Below, piece by piece: positions 1 to 11,515 of a DNA stretch of 64,000 nt (its first letter is position 1; every line of letters starts with the position of its first letter). Source of the DNA: Jacaranda mimosifolia (lineage: Eukaryota; Streptophyta; Magnoliopsida; Lamiales; Bignoniaceae). The position numbers were made by a program, and so were the translations under genes. The DNA lies in the NCBI GenBank assembly GCA_018894105.1, contig CM032125.1:1364001-1428000 (forward strand). Direction: 5' to 3'. The notes under the pieces are model-generated. The model did not search any database and had not been told where the DNA came from. It saw nothing but the letters and a program-made list of their open reading frames with translations.

Positions 1-404
1 GATATTACATTTTTTTCAAATATACCATGCTATCTATTTTTAGTATTTTACAAATTATAAATTAGTATCTTATAAATTCTTAGTTATTAATGAGTAATAT
101 ATAATTTAAATTATATTTTGAAAATTACCTAAATATGTGGCATATTTTGTTATTATTATTTTTATATATTATTTAATATATATATATATATTACTTTAAA
201 AAATTACCAGGGCTCATGAGCCAGCTCGCGAGCCTTCGAGCTATCATCTTAAAGCTCAAGCTTAGCTCACTTTCAAATTTAAGCTCAATAAGTTTAGCTT
301 AAACTCAAATAGTTTCAAACTCAAATTGAACTTTTCTAAATCAAGTTGAGCCAGCTCATGAGCTGGCTGGACTCAACTTACACCCCTTGTCTTGCCTATT
401 TTCA
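1..404. other. AT-rich intergenic DNA with a hAT-type remnant
   Basis: No coding signal was seen here. The stretch is AT-rich and holds a truncated element fragment at about 208-387, listed separately. The duplicated DEG10 segment begins at about position 405. Confidence 0.6.
208..387. mobile_element. Truncated hAT-type non-autonomous element remnant
   Basis: The fragment is rich in GAGCTC/CTCGAGC-type words, such as ctcatgagccagctcgcgag, and ends in ttacacccct. These are the features of the complete elements at 15479-16080 and 60288-60871. The left terminus is missing and no target duplication could be paired, so it is an old truncated copy. The family assignment rests on resemblance within this window. 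Confidence 0.55.
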
Positions 405-751
405 TCCTTACTCTTTGAATTTGTTAGATTCTTGTAGGATTAGTAGATTTATTCAAATGTATCTATGTTTTGCAATATGCTTATCCTTTCCTTTTTAAGG
501 TCTATATAAGTGACAAGATTCCTTCAATAATTATCTTAATCCGACTTATATAATTATAATAATGAAAAAATATTAAATTAACTCGTAAGAGTTGCAATAA
601 ATTTGTTAGTAATCTACATTATTATTTTTCGATCAGAATTTGATCGATTAAGGGGTTTTTGATTAGATTGACTCTAAATACACGTGTTCGATTCAATAAT
701 TGCAACCTTAATTAGAGTTTGTAGGAAACTAGGGATCGCCAAGTTGGATTC

Positions 752-759
752 TATATATA
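752..759 (+). promoter_or_regulatory. Probable TATA box of DEG10 copy 1
   Basis: TATATATA lies about 100 nt upstream of the ATG at 858, at the end of a stretch (ctagggatcgccaagttgga) conserved with copy 2, where a TATA run sits at the same place (33229-33240). The position fits a plant core promoter, but the transcription start is not known. Confidence 0.5.
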
Positions 760-857
760 CTAATCAAAAATAAAAAAAATCAAACAAACAAACAAAAAAG
801 AATAAGAAAAAGAGGGAGAGGTTTGAAGGCCTTCCGTCTCCGCGCGCCAAAGAGAAG

Positions 858-3800
858 ATGCCCGGAGTGCGATTAGCAGCGGCGGTCCGGAGGTTCGCAT
901 TCTCCTCCAACGACCCAGACGGCGGCAGCAGCAGGAGAATCCTAGTTTCTTCCCACCATTCCGACGTCAATAATCCTGTTCAGCCTCTTTTAGGTTCCGA
1001 TGCTAACTCCTGATTTACTGCCATAGATAATGACATGATTTTTTATTTATTTATTTATTTTTTTCAATCAAATTGTACTCAACTTGTTGATTCTCCAGTT
1101 TCTCCAGCTCCTCGCGATGACGCTGATCTGGATTGTAGTAAGAGTTTTGAGAATAGTGAAGCTGACGCCGACGCGGTGGCGGAAGCGGAGGCGGAGGCGG
1201 AGGCTTCAATGGCAATGAGAAATAGTACGACGGAGGAGGAGTATCATGCGATTGACTTGGCATTGAATGCAGTGGTGAAGATATTTGCGGTGGCTAGTGC
1301 TCCTAATTTCTTCCTTCCATGGCAAAATAATCCTCAGCGTGAAATCACGGGATCTGGTTTGTTTGTTTGTCTATTTTACCTTTTTTTCCTCCCTCTTAAA
1401 TTCCTATTTTTGTGTTTGTTTGTGCATTGAAGTTCACTGATGGGAAGCTGACTTTTCATGAACGTTTTCTCAATTGCTTCCATTCTTGTTGGTAGTTCAT
1501 GTGCGAGTGTGTGCGATTGGATGTTTATTTTTATGCATAAAAAGATAATTATACCCTTAATTATCAGTTTGCTTGTGGATTGAAGTTCACTGTTGGGAAG
1601 CTGACTTTTCATGAACGTTTTCTCAATTGCATCCATTCTTGTTGGTAGTTCATGCGCAAGTATGTGCGATTGGATGTTTATTTTTATGCATAAAAAGATA
1701 ATTATACTCTTAATTATCAGTAGTTGGATTCTTTTAAAATCGATGATTCATATTAAGTCATATTTTATTTTTAAAAACAAATATTAAAAATTATATATAA
1801 TATATTATCATATATCTATACTATTACTAAAGAACCTACCCATTTTTGGTGTATTTTTCAGTGATGTTCCTAAAATACTCTCATTTCTTTTTTTCGAATT
1901 CTCATAACTACAACTTATGTAATAATTACTTTTTATAATGCATCATTTTATAATTCACAATTATAATTTTATCACATTTTTTTCATTATTATTTATGTAA
2001 AAATTTATATAAATATATTAAAATTACTAAATATCAATATCATATAGAAAATAAGTACTTTTATATTTTTTATGCTATAAATATTTTAGCACACTGCACA
2101 TACATCGAACCTGCCAAAATTACGAGTGTAATATAATACATATGCATAATGTATATAATTCAATATATATATATATACACATATATTAACTGTTGGGGAA
2201 TTAACTGTTCATTTTCTGTAAGAGGGATGCAGACAGAAATTCATATGGTGTCTGGTTTAGACCGCAACCTCTGTTAATAGGCCAATGTTTAAGCAATTGA
2301 ATATAGAATTATCTGTATAGTGATGTAATATGGTGCTCATTACTGGGGGTTTTCTGAAAATTCATTGCAGGGTTTGTTATTTCGGGGAAGAGAATCCTGA
2401 CCAATGCCCATGTCGTGGCTGATCATTCATTTGTCCTTGTTAGAAAGCATGGCTCTCCCACCAAATATAGAGCAGAGGTCCAGGCTGTTGGTCACGAATG
2501 TGATTTGGCTATTTTGGCTGTTGAACATGAAGAATTCTGGGAAGGAATGAACTTTTTGGAGCTTGGGGACATTCCCTTTCTCCAAGAAGCTGTTGCTGTT
2601 GTTGGTTATCCTCAAGGTAATGTTGCATTCATCTCCGCAAGGTATTGCATTAGATATGCACAAACACCTTTTCAGTGAGCTAGATTTTCCCACCAGCCAG
2701 GGTTGCAACTATTTGTTATACAACAATGTATTTCATGAATCACTTTTCTTTAATTATTCATATGCTGGTTTTTCATGCACGACTACACAGTATTTGCTTC
2801 TGCTAATTTCATTATAAATAAATGGCCTCAATGAATACTTACCTGCAGGTGGTGACAACATTTCTGTGACGAAAGGGGTTGTTTCCAGGGTTGAACTAAC
2901 AGAATACGTACACGGTGAAACCACTCTGTTGGCAATACAGATTGATGCTGCTATAAATCCAGGGAATAGTGGGGGGCCGGCAATAATGGGTGGCAAAATT
3001 GCAGGTGTAGCATTTCAAAACCTTATTCATGCAGAGAACATAGGGTAAGCATCTTCATGTTATGTCTTTTTATAGTTTTATTTTGCATAAGTCAGCATGG
3101 TGTTTTGCTCAAATTGGCTTCATAAGATCGAACTGCATATGGGCAAAAAACACTAGTCGTTATTGTTGATTTATAATACTATATATTGTTTTCAGACTTG
3201 GCCATTTCATGTGCTATTCTATTATTTGATTTGTTTGTATGAATTTGATATTCTTTTAGAAGTTGCTTCATGTGTGATTCCTGGCCGAATCATTGAAAGT
3301 TGTTTAGCACATTAAATCTTATGAAAATATATGATCTTCATCTGGGATGACTTATTGGTTACTTTACAATATCTATTTTGGTCTATCTGCAGTTACATTA
3401 TTCCTGTTCCAGTGATAAAGCATTTTATAGTTGGTGTTGAAGAAACTGGAGAGTATGTCGGATTCTGCTCTATGGGTGTGTCCCGCCAACCAATTGAAAA
3501 TGCACAACTTCGAGAATACTTTCAAATGCGTCCTGGTTTAACTGGCGTACTTGTCAATGAAATTAACCCAATCTCTGATGCATATAAAATTCTGAAAAAG
3601 GATGATATCATCCTTTCATTTGATGGTATGCCGATAGCAAATGATGGATCAGGTAAATTTCAACTTTTCCCTCTTCTTCTCTGATTTCTTTGGTATTTCA
3701 CTTTCTTGAGTAAATGAGCAAACAAGATTGCATGACATTTGTTTCTAGTGAAAAGTCAGTTTAATGTCCATGTCCTTGATTGAGTACCTTATTTATATTT

Positions 3801-6317
3801 ACAGTTCCCTTCCGAAATAGAGAGCGAATATCATTTGAACATTTGATCTCCATGAAGAAACCCAATGATGCTGCTCAAGTTAAAGTATTGAGAGATGGCA
3901 AAGAGCATGAGTTCACTGTTACCCTTCGCCCAGTAAGTAAAGTTCTTTCTACAGATTAAGCAACTGATATTGCTCATAAATCTGAATGGACAACTTGTGC
4001 TAATATTCAATTTATTCAACTGATGTTGCTTGTATGCCAGTGTAATGCCACATCCCACGGGGACTAAATACTTAAAAACTGATTACTATATAAGTTTTAG
4101 TTGAATAACTCATGTGCATTCATTGGATAGATATGTGTTTTGGGCAAGTTGATTATAGTCCAATTTCAGAATGCACTCAGTGGGTTTGAAGACAATTCTT
4201 GGCTTCTCGCATCCAATGGACTTGTGGGCCTAGGGTGTGTCTGCTGGAGTGGAGAATGACTTGTATTTAGGTAGTAATAAAGAGTAACTGCATTGTTAGG
4301 TGATGGTTGCATGATAGTTCGGTATGAATATTTAGTGGATTGGCATGCTCCATAGTGGTCTTGCCACACCATGGTATAGCCTCTCTACTCTATTTTGAGC
4401 TCCAGATTTTCTGACTTTTAGGTATAATTTCTTTTATATGCAGTTACAGCCTCTTGTTCCAGTTCATCAATATGAGAAGCTTCCTAGTTATTTCATTTTT
4501 GCTGGTCTTGTCTTTGTGCCGTTGACAAAACCATATCTTTATAACTATGGAGAAGATTTGTGTACTGCATCACCCTGTCGATTGTTTGAACAAGCACTTG
4601 AAGAGCTGCCCCAGAAAGCCGGTCACCAAGTTGTTGTCCTATCACAGGTACGAAGGGCTGTTTGTTTACGTTGTCATGCCCATTTTCATTATTTGGAAAT
4701 GAATTAATCAACAACTTCTCATCATCTTCATCAAATTCCAATTCATTTTCCTATCAAAACACAAAACATATTCCACAATAACTTATATATCTTCTCCCAA
4801 TAACTTATATATCTTTTTTCTATATTTTTATTATTACTATCTTCTTTTCATATTAACCTACTAAACCCTATATAATCACTATTTTTCCAACAACCTATGC
4901 AAACACAAACTCATTTTCAATTCATTTTCTCTCTACCTATAACCTATTAAACTTTATATAATCATTACTTTTCCAGTAATCTATTTAAACACAAACTCAT
5001 TTTCTTTAATTACCTTTTGAAATTCTAGAAATGCCGAATATCAAAAATGAAAATGAAGACACAACCAAACAGACTCTTAGTTTTCTGTATGTTTTTGAGT
5101 TTTAGGTTTAAATATTGTTCTCAATTGGCGAAAAATATAGTAATTTAACCCATGAAGTTCTTTCTAACTCTTACTTTTTCCCACATAGGTCCAACAACAG
5201 TAACAAATCAAAATTGTGTGCTAACTCAGACATCGATCGCAAAGAAATAGAAACATATAAGAAATATTTGGTTATGTTTTCCTATAACAATATTGTTTTG
5301 GAAAAACATAATTAAACGTATCTCCAATTTTCTTTTAAATTACATATTCTTCAATATATACATACATATATTATATATATACATCATATATATATATATT
5401 TTATTATTACTCTAATATTAAAATAATCATTCAATTACATTTTTATTCTAAAAACCCAACAAATAAACATTGATTTGACTGTTACAGCAAAAAATATCTT
5501 CTCCAAAATATAAACAAATATACTAAAAATAACTTTTACATTCTTCAATAATTTATTTTCCAAAACACATAATAAAATCAAACATTACCATAATGTTTAA
5601 GGAGACGCTGTAAAGCAACACCTTATTTTTGCTGATGTAAACATGAATTGTTTTTATTTTTATATTATATATATATATATATATATATGATACTCAAACT
5701 AACATTCTGAATTTAATATAGGTGCTAATGGATGAAATCAATGCGGGTTATGAGAGCATTTCTAATATAAAGGTACAGTACAACCTTCATTAATATTTGG
5801 GTCTTTCCTTGAGCTAATCTTTAGCGATCATGTTTTCGTCATACTTTGAATGAGTTGGTTGACAATTGCTCAGTATGGATACATTGTTTTCTGAAGCGAT
5901 TTCGTTTATTCATCTAATACTCTCCCTTTAGACAGTTCTCCTAAAGGGAACCCATAGATTGTGTTCTGTTGTGGACTATTCCAAAAAGTATTTTCTAAAG
6001 AAACAATTTCGAGCAGCTGCTTTCGGAGTAATATGCTTTTACTGCTGCAAATGATTTGGGCCATTTTGTAGGTGAAGAAGGTAAATGGTACAGAAGTCGA
6101 CAACTTGAAACACTTGCGACAACTTGTGGAAGATAGTAGCGAAGAGAATGTAAGATTTGATTTGGATAATCAAAGGGTGATTGTTTTGAACTATAAATCT
6201 GCAAAAATCGCCACATCTCGTATTCTAAAACGCCATAGAATACCTTGCGCCGTGTCTAGTGACCTTACAGAGGAACAAAGTACTATATTGGAGATTGAGT
6301 TTGCTAGTTCAAAATGA
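858..6317 (+). CDS. DEG10-like: DEG10-like mitochondrial serine protease, copy 1 (frame broken or re-spliced in exon 1)
   Basis: Exons are 858-993 and 1108-1356 (one exon if the candidate intron is not spliced), 2371-2616, 2849-3044, 3393-3652, 3805-3932, 4444-4647, 5722-5772 and 6072-6317, all with GT-AG borders in matching phase. The product is a DegP/HtrA-type ATP-independent serine protease. The trypsin-like domain keeps the triad: His in NAHVV, Asp in CDLAIL and Ser in GNSGGP. A PDZ-like region follows ([15 protein letters not shown]...[11 protein letters not shown]) and then the DEG10-type C-terminus. The N-terminus is rich in Arg, Ala and Ser without early acidic residues, as in a mitochondrial presequence; the family's mitochondrial location is prior knowledge. 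Read without splicing, exon 1 hits a TGA at 'aactcctga' and a second TGA shared with copy 2. If 994-1107 is spliced out, the frame runs through to 571 residues. Exons 2-8 contain no lesions, so the gene may still be functional. Confidence 0.8.
994..1107 (+). other. Candidate gained intron inside exon 1 of DEG10 copy 1
   Basis: This 114-nt segment begins with GT (context TTTAG|GTTCC) and ends with a T-rich tract and TCTCCAG. It contains every defect seen in exon 1 of copy 1: a private TGA, a TGA shared with copy 2, a shared 1-nt insertion and an ATTT-rich expansion. Removing it joins phase-1 ends and restores the reading frame exactly. The alternative is ordinary pseudogene decay. Confidence 0.55.
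1426..1731 (+). repeat. Tandem duplication of about 153 bp in intron 1 of DEG10 copy 1
   Basis: A unit starting attgaagttcactg occurs at 1426 and again at 1579, each followed by gggaagctgacttttcatgaa and later by gcataaaaagataatta. Copy 2 has only one unit, starting near 33938, so the duplication arose after copies 1 and 2 separated. Confidence 0.85.
1815..2130 (+). mobile_element. Insertion in intron 1 of copy 1 with a Helitron-like left end
   Basis: Copy 1 and copy 2 align on both sides of this stretch (tatatataatatatt before, atgcataatgtatataatt after), but the roughly 315 bp between are absent from copy 2. The left end, TCTATACTATTACTAAAG, resembles plant Helitron 5' ends. No convincing CTRR end with a hairpin was found on the right, so the class is uncertain. 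Confidence 0.35.
4655..5076. mobile_element. MITE in intron 6 of DEG10 copy 1
   Basis: The ends form an imperfect terminal inverted repeat: GGGCTGTTTGTTTACG at the left and, read in reverse complement, GAGTCTGTTTGGTTGTG at the right, each followed by CATTTTCATT. The body is AT-rich and non-coding. A version with its right part deleted is at the same site in copy 2, and copy 3 lacks it, so it entered the common ancestor of copies 1 and 2. Confidence 0.7.
5267..5583. mobile_element. Second MITE in intron 6 of DEG10 copy 1
   Basis: It begins TTTGGTTATGTTTT and ends AAAACACATAATAAAATC, which are imperfect inverted repeats. Its reverse complement matches the outer element at 45604-46626 along both halves (for example aatttattttccaaaacac against ttgggagaatgaattattgg). 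It is absent from the matching introns of copies 2 and 3. Confidence 0.6.
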
Positions 6318-7035
6318 GCTTTTTCTCATTTTTGGTTCGGTTTATAATTTCAAAAGTTGATTCAAATATCATTGATTTTTGATATTTTCACACGTTCTTT
6401 TTTTTTAGGACAACATAAGTTTTGATTTTGGTTTAATTATATTAATTGTTATGTTTGTAAAATAAGTTCATATAGATAAAATAAAATATTGTTTGATTTT
6501 ACTTTATCCTTTTTTGTCATGTTGATATATCTTCATATATGATACACTATCAACAGTTATTTTAATGCTAACATAAAAAAATTTATATTAATTCATCTTT
6601 TTGTGAATTCATATTTTAATTTTAGTAAATACTCAATATATAAATATGTGTGTGTGAAAATTATATAAATTATATAACTTTTTACATTAATTTTCTTAAC
6701 TTTCTATACTAATGTATAATTGTTGTAACTCATTATGTTGCCTAATAATTCATCTAATGTTTTTCTATTTATATTTTTAAATTTAATTTTTTAATATGAT
6801 TATGAATGTGTACAAATACACACACGAGCGTGTATATAAGAAATATAAATATAAATGTAATTTTTTGATCCAAATTGTTTTTTCACATGTCAAAACAAAC
6901 ATGCACGTATATATTATGACTAAGTGTTATTCAAAACTAGAAAAATTTGGCCTTATTTAAAAATTATGAATTAATTTAATTATTCCCATTGTTCCCCTTT
7001 TGCTTTTCCTCTAACCTATACATTTTTGTTTACTA

Positions 7036-7698
7036 TTATGAAGTAAAGAACCATCTTTCTTTAAAATTAAATTATGAAAAATAAAATAAAAATCATTGCT
7101 CTTCTAATACTCAATGATCAAGTTAACCTTATTAATTTTAAGAACCTAAAAATCCACTTTTCCTAATATAAAATTCTAATTTAATCAGAAAAAAACAAGA
7201 GAAAATAAATCATAAGAGACAAATTTATAAGAAGAAAATTAGGTACATGATGATAAACTAAATTCATGACCTGTATCTATATAATAATAAGGAAAACTCC
7301 CTATAGAATATGTAAATAATGATAAACAACAATAAACGATATTAAGTTTAACTGTGAGATTAACCATCAGTTTAATCAATGTCGAAATCCTTAAACCTGT
7401 TGCCGTTTTAAATTTGTTAGTGTCCTAATGCAATGATTGACCATATTCCTCTTAAGAGGCCCTGCCATTTTTTCTCCAACTCCAAAACTGACTTTGTCAA
7501 GAGGTAGGCTTAAATTTTAACCATAGATTTTGTTAAAATATGAAGCCTTGAGTTTAAATATGCAGTTATTTTAAGTGAGTGTAGCACATCTAACTAAATA
7601 ATAACTTGGTTTGTTCTTTTCTTAAATAATCTTTGGTGGTAAATATTAATTGAGCTTATCAATCATGAAAGATATTATTGTCCCATAATATAAAAATA
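7036..7698. other. AT-rich intergenic DNA
   Basis: No coding or RNA gene was recognised. The segment lies between the end of the duplicated DEG10 unit and the 3' end of the Helitron. TCTATATAATAATAAGG at about 7277 resembles a Helitron 5' end but could not be paired with a 3' end. Confidence 0.5.
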
Positions 7699-8565
7699 CT
7701 AGCATGTAGCCCATGCTATACATGGATTTTACACTCTTTTTTTTTTTTTTTTAATATTTAAGTTCTTAATGAATAATATGTACCTTTGTATTCCCTTAGA
7801 AAAGATTCAACCAACTTTAATTTAAATAATTAATAATATATATGTAACTTTATAAATGTTTTTCTAAAAATATAATTTTGAAATATTTAGGAATTTTTCT
7901 ATTGTTTAGGTTTGGTAAAAAATAATTTTTATTCAAATTAATAAAAATAAAAAATATGATGTATACAAGTCCTTCTCATTTTACGAAAAAGTGAGTTTTA
8001 ATGCATAAATTTTTTTATCTATATAATTTGAATATATTTTCTATCAATTTTCAATACATCAATACCAATACCAATAAATAATGGAATTTCATATTCATGT
8101 AATATGCATAAAGATAGACATGCGAATAAGAAAAAGATGTTTGTGGTAAAAATATTAAAACAAAAGCACCATCACCATTATTTTGACAAATTATAAATGA
8201 CAATAAACCACATGTAAATATAAAATTGTATGGTGAATATTTAAAAAATAAATATATATATATTTAATAAATTTAAAATAACAATAATACTTAACACTTT
8301 ATGTATTTAAAAGAGATAATCTTTTTGGAAGATAGAAACACTCTTTAGATCAATCAACACCTAAACAAAATTCACTGTGCAGCGAACATCTAGCCTCACA
8401 AATTTTGGTTGAAAGGGAATGATAAATGTGAATGCACGATCTTGGGCAGGTTTGATATGCTCTTGTAATAGTTTTCTACCATTTTCCTAATGAGATAATT
8501 ATAATGTCAAAATTTTTAGATTGCTTGTAATATTATTTTTGCTATAAATGTAACTATAATAATAC

Positions 8566-8900
8566 CTTTTCTTGCAAACATTTGAAATAAATATCTTGAT
8601 TATGGAACATATATTCAGCTTGTTTATTCAACAATTTCAATTTAATTGCACCACTACTGTCTTTTGCTCTTAAATGAACATGAGATATGCATTTATATAA
8701 CAACTTATTTGCATAAAATAAATGATTGAAATTTCATAGATAAATATAAAGTTGAAAAAAGATTACCTAATAGTTGTATCAACAACATCACTACGATTGA
8801 TGCACACCATTTTTCCATAAGAAGATGTACAACATTTTTTACAATAATTGCATGTGTCATACCATATTCTGTCAGCATCAGTTTCCTCAATACTCACAAC
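8566..8900 (-). pseudogene. RPA70-like single-stranded DNA-binding fragment
   Basis: Two exon-like blocks are visible on the - strand. The upstream one (about 8767-8900) encodes IEETDADRIWYDTCNYCKK... followed by GKMVCINR, the zinc-ribbon region of the large RPA subunit's C-terminal OB fold, and ends at a good donor (TTAG|GTAATC). The next one (about 8566-8700) encodes HVHLRAKDSSGAIKLKLL, matching the following strands of the OB fold, and ends at AAAG|GTATTA. The joint between them is not cleanly in phase and the rest of the protein was not found. RPA-like proteins are typical cargo or components of plant Helitrons. Confidence 0.6.
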
Positions 8901-9189
8901 AATGCGGAAAAATTTAAACTATGCAAAATAAATAATTAGCTTGGTACATCAACATTTACACATAGATTATTTAACTGATTATAACAAAATATTTTATAAA
9001 ATAAATAAATTACTTAATCACAAAAATATTGTTTGGTAAATTTAGTAGATGATGACTAACCTGAACTTGAGAATAATGTTTTCCAAAAAACCTACAAAAT
9101 TAAATATATCAAAAATTAGTAGAACATCTATACATTGAATAATAATACAATTACAAGTAAATATAATTATTTTGCTTAGGCACACTTAC

Positions 9190-9430
9190 CATGAATGTAT
9201 TTGGCCAATTGAATATCCTTAGGCATGATGGTAACACTCTTGATGTGAATATTGCACAAATTGTTATATTAAAAGAGACCCACTAGATAAGTCTCAACCG
9301 CTTCCTGGAGTGCAAATACGGCGTGACTTTGGAACCTGAAATCAGTCTTGAAATCTTGTGCAATTTCACGAACCAACCATTGGAAAGGGCGCTTGTGGAT
9401 GAAAAGCTCTGTGCTTTTCATGAGATGCTT
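9190..9430 (-). pseudogene. Histone H3 fragment, interrupted by a stop
   Basis: The - strand frame reads [20 protein letters not shown], then [20 protein letters not shown] and VETYLVGLF, closely following the histone fold of H3 from about residue 56. A stop codon (9269-9271) replaces the Glu that normally follows GLF. The frame then continues as [20 protein letters not shown] and AKYIHG, ending at a clean donor CATG|GTAAGT. The N-terminal tail is absent. The retained donor suggests capture from an intron-containing H3 gene rather than retroposition. Confidence 0.8.
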
Positions 9431-9589
9431 GAAAGATTTGATGAGAGACACTTGCAATTTAGATCTATTTTTATTAATCAAATTGTATTTGAACTCCACC
9501 ACTTTATACATGTATATGTATAAAAGAGCTTTAACCCCTTTAAACATCTATGGTATTATCTCATTAATTAATGATATGAAAGAGATAAT

Positions 9590-9990
9590 ATCAAATTCGA
9601 TTAATCAATTGAAAATTCAAAAAAGAAATGATTTATCTAATGAAGATTTCTTTTTTTAAATATAATATATCCATATCAATTAAAGATAAATAAAAATAAA
9701 TATCTTTAAAACAAAGTAAATAATATAAATTTAATAACCAACAGTTAATGAAATTTTTTTGAATTTAATTAGAAAACTCAAAATTTTATAATATCAAATT
9801 TAATTCATCAACTGAAAATTAAAAAAAAATCCTTTATTTAATGAAGATTTCTTTTTTCAAATATAATACATCCATATCAGGTAAAGATAAATAAGAATAA
9901 ATATCTTTAAAATAAAATAAATAATATCAAATTTAATAATCAATAATTAATGAAATTTTTTGAATTTAATTAAAAATCTCAAAATTATAA
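9590..9990. repeat. Two tandem units of about 201 bp in the Helitron
   Basis: The phrase aatgaagatttctttttt recurs at about 9639 and 9840, followed in each unit by catccatatca and aaagataaataa, then by gaatttaatta and ctcaaaatt. The units are diverged. They lie in the 5' part of the Helitron on the - strand. Confidence 0.65.
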
Positions 9991-10134
9991 AAATTTGCCA
10001 CTTGACCAAAATTGCAATAAAAATTGCATAATTGTGGGTCCCATACCGTTGTGCTATATATAATCATATAGATATGCAACTTTCCAAATTTGTATATAGA
10101 ATTTAAAGCGGGTGCAAAAATACAAAATAGTGGC

Positions 10135-11390
10135 AATTTGAGTGAGTCGAATGGGTTCGGGTTGTATTGAAGTAGAGATATAATATTAATTTCTCAACTC
10201 GAACCTTGTCCAACCTGATGACAACCTAAAAGTGTTCAACCCTGACTTAACCTGATTCATATCATATTAGGTTGGGGTCGATTTGATTTTTATTGGGTTG
10301 ACCTGCCAACCTAATCCAAATCCACCTAACACAACCTGCAACCTGATTTAAAATAATTATTTTGAATATTTATTTTATTTTTTAATTTTTTTTGGTATTT
10401 TTATTTCTTTGAATTTTATCTATTTTTAATGATTAATAAATTAAAATAGCAGTAAAGAGTTCTCATTATAACTTAACAATAGCAACTTTCTAAAGTAATT
10501 TTAATTGAACCACAAAATATATATTGATTTTTAGGACTTTTTTCCCTTTCATTTTCTAGTATCTATCGGCATCATAGAAATATTGAAATAATACAATTTA
10601 CCTTATTTTTAAAAATATCATACTTTTTTAAGTTTTACTCACCCACTCTTTTTAATTTTTGGATATTTTGTGTCGAATAAATTGTTTCTTTTAGTTTTTA
10701 AAATTAATGCCTTTATTTTTTAACTTTATATTAATTCAATTAAGCAACACATAAATCAATAAAAAATATATTATCAAGCAAATAGGTAAACAAATATTTT
10801 AATTATGTATATAATTTATTATAAAAACTTGCTTAAGTCTTCAGAAATTTGTACAGCCTCTCAACAGAAATAATTCATATCTATTTATATGTGCAAAATC
10901 TTGCATTGTATTATGCCTAAGAAAAACTTCTAGAATAATTCACTAGTTAAAGCAGTGTTTCGTTAACTTTTTGTAGTACAATTTGCATGTCCGCTTGAAT
11001 ACAAAAATAACCATTACAAGTAATTTAAACTTATAACTGTCCATCCTATATGTTTGTGAAAATAAATAAGACAAAAAATTACCAAAGTTCAAAATTTCAA
11101 GCATTATGTTGTTATTTTATATTTTTACTCCTAAAAAAATTTATATTTTATTTGTTTAATTTGTATTGGGTCGAGTTGGTTCAAGTGGGCTTTGGTTATC
11201 GTATGACCGGCTACAATGAAATTTTGGGTTGTTCATGTAATCTGAAATTTAACCCAATCCAATCCATTTTCTCCGGGTTCTTATTCGTGTTGACCTTGTT
11301 GGACTCGAATCCAAAATGAGTCAACCCAAACCCAATTTTTTCTTGTTGAACTCAAGTTGGGTTGGAAATTGCCACCCTTACAAACAACAA
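10135..11390. mobile_element. Probable hAT-type non-autonomous element, diverged
   Basis: The left end, gtggcaatttgagtgagtcg, and the reverse complement of the right end, aagggtggcaatttccaacc, form a weak inverted repeat, with pyrimidine-rich 'aacctgaacc'-like words inside. Both flanks contain acaaa, a possible decayed 8-bp duplication. The shape resembles plant hAT elements ending in GGGTGGCAA. No coding was seen. Confidence 0.45.
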
Positions 11391-11479
11391 ATATTTTCAG
11401 TGGATATAAATTCTTTCTCTTTTATTATATGGTACTTTCAAGGACATATTTTGGGTTCAAACATTTGTCTATTTTCTCA

Positions 11480-11515
11480 TTAGCATGTGCTCGGTGCGAT
11501 GCACTGAAAATAATT
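11480..11515 (-). mobile_element. Second Helitron 3' terminus
   Basis: The - strand reads GTGC-ATC-GCAC, then CGAGCACATG, then CTAA followed by T. A short hairpin about ten bases before CTAA|T, with the same CATGCTAR end as the Helitron at 7699, marks a second member of the family. Its 5' end would lie between here and the MULE at 12136; a weak candidate is near 12010, but its preceding base is T, not A. Confidence 0.55.

Larger units (their letters stand above)
405..7035 (+). repeat. Duplicated segment, unit 1 (DEG10 copy 1 with flanks)
   Basis: This segment aligns by eye with about 32880-39285. The match starts roughly 450 bp upstream of the start codon (shared phrases such as ggattagtagattta), covers the promoter, all exons and most introns, and runs about 700 bp past the stop codon (shared phrases such as gtgttattcaaaactag). 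The units differ by indels, mostly in introns. The boundaries are approximate. Confidence 0.8.
7699..10072 (-). mobile_element. Helitron with RPA-like and histone H3-like fragments
   Basis: Read on the - strand, the element starts with TC (TCTATATGATTATATATAG, preceded by A at 10073) and ends with CTAG followed by T (7698). Eight nt before the CTAG is a hairpin CCATG-TATAG-CATGG. TC...CTRR ends, a 3' hairpin and an A|T target without duplication are the hallmarks of Helitrons. Inside are an RPA-type OB-fold fragment and a histone H3 fragment; plant Helitrons are known to carry RPA genes and to capture gene pieces. No Rep/helicase coding was seen, so it is non-autonomous. Both ends were assigned by eye. 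Confidence 0.7.

Noticed and set aside
7277..7320. Isolated Helitron-like 5' end on the + strand
   Set aside because: TCTATATAATAATAAGG fits, but no hairpin with CTRR could be paired downstream.
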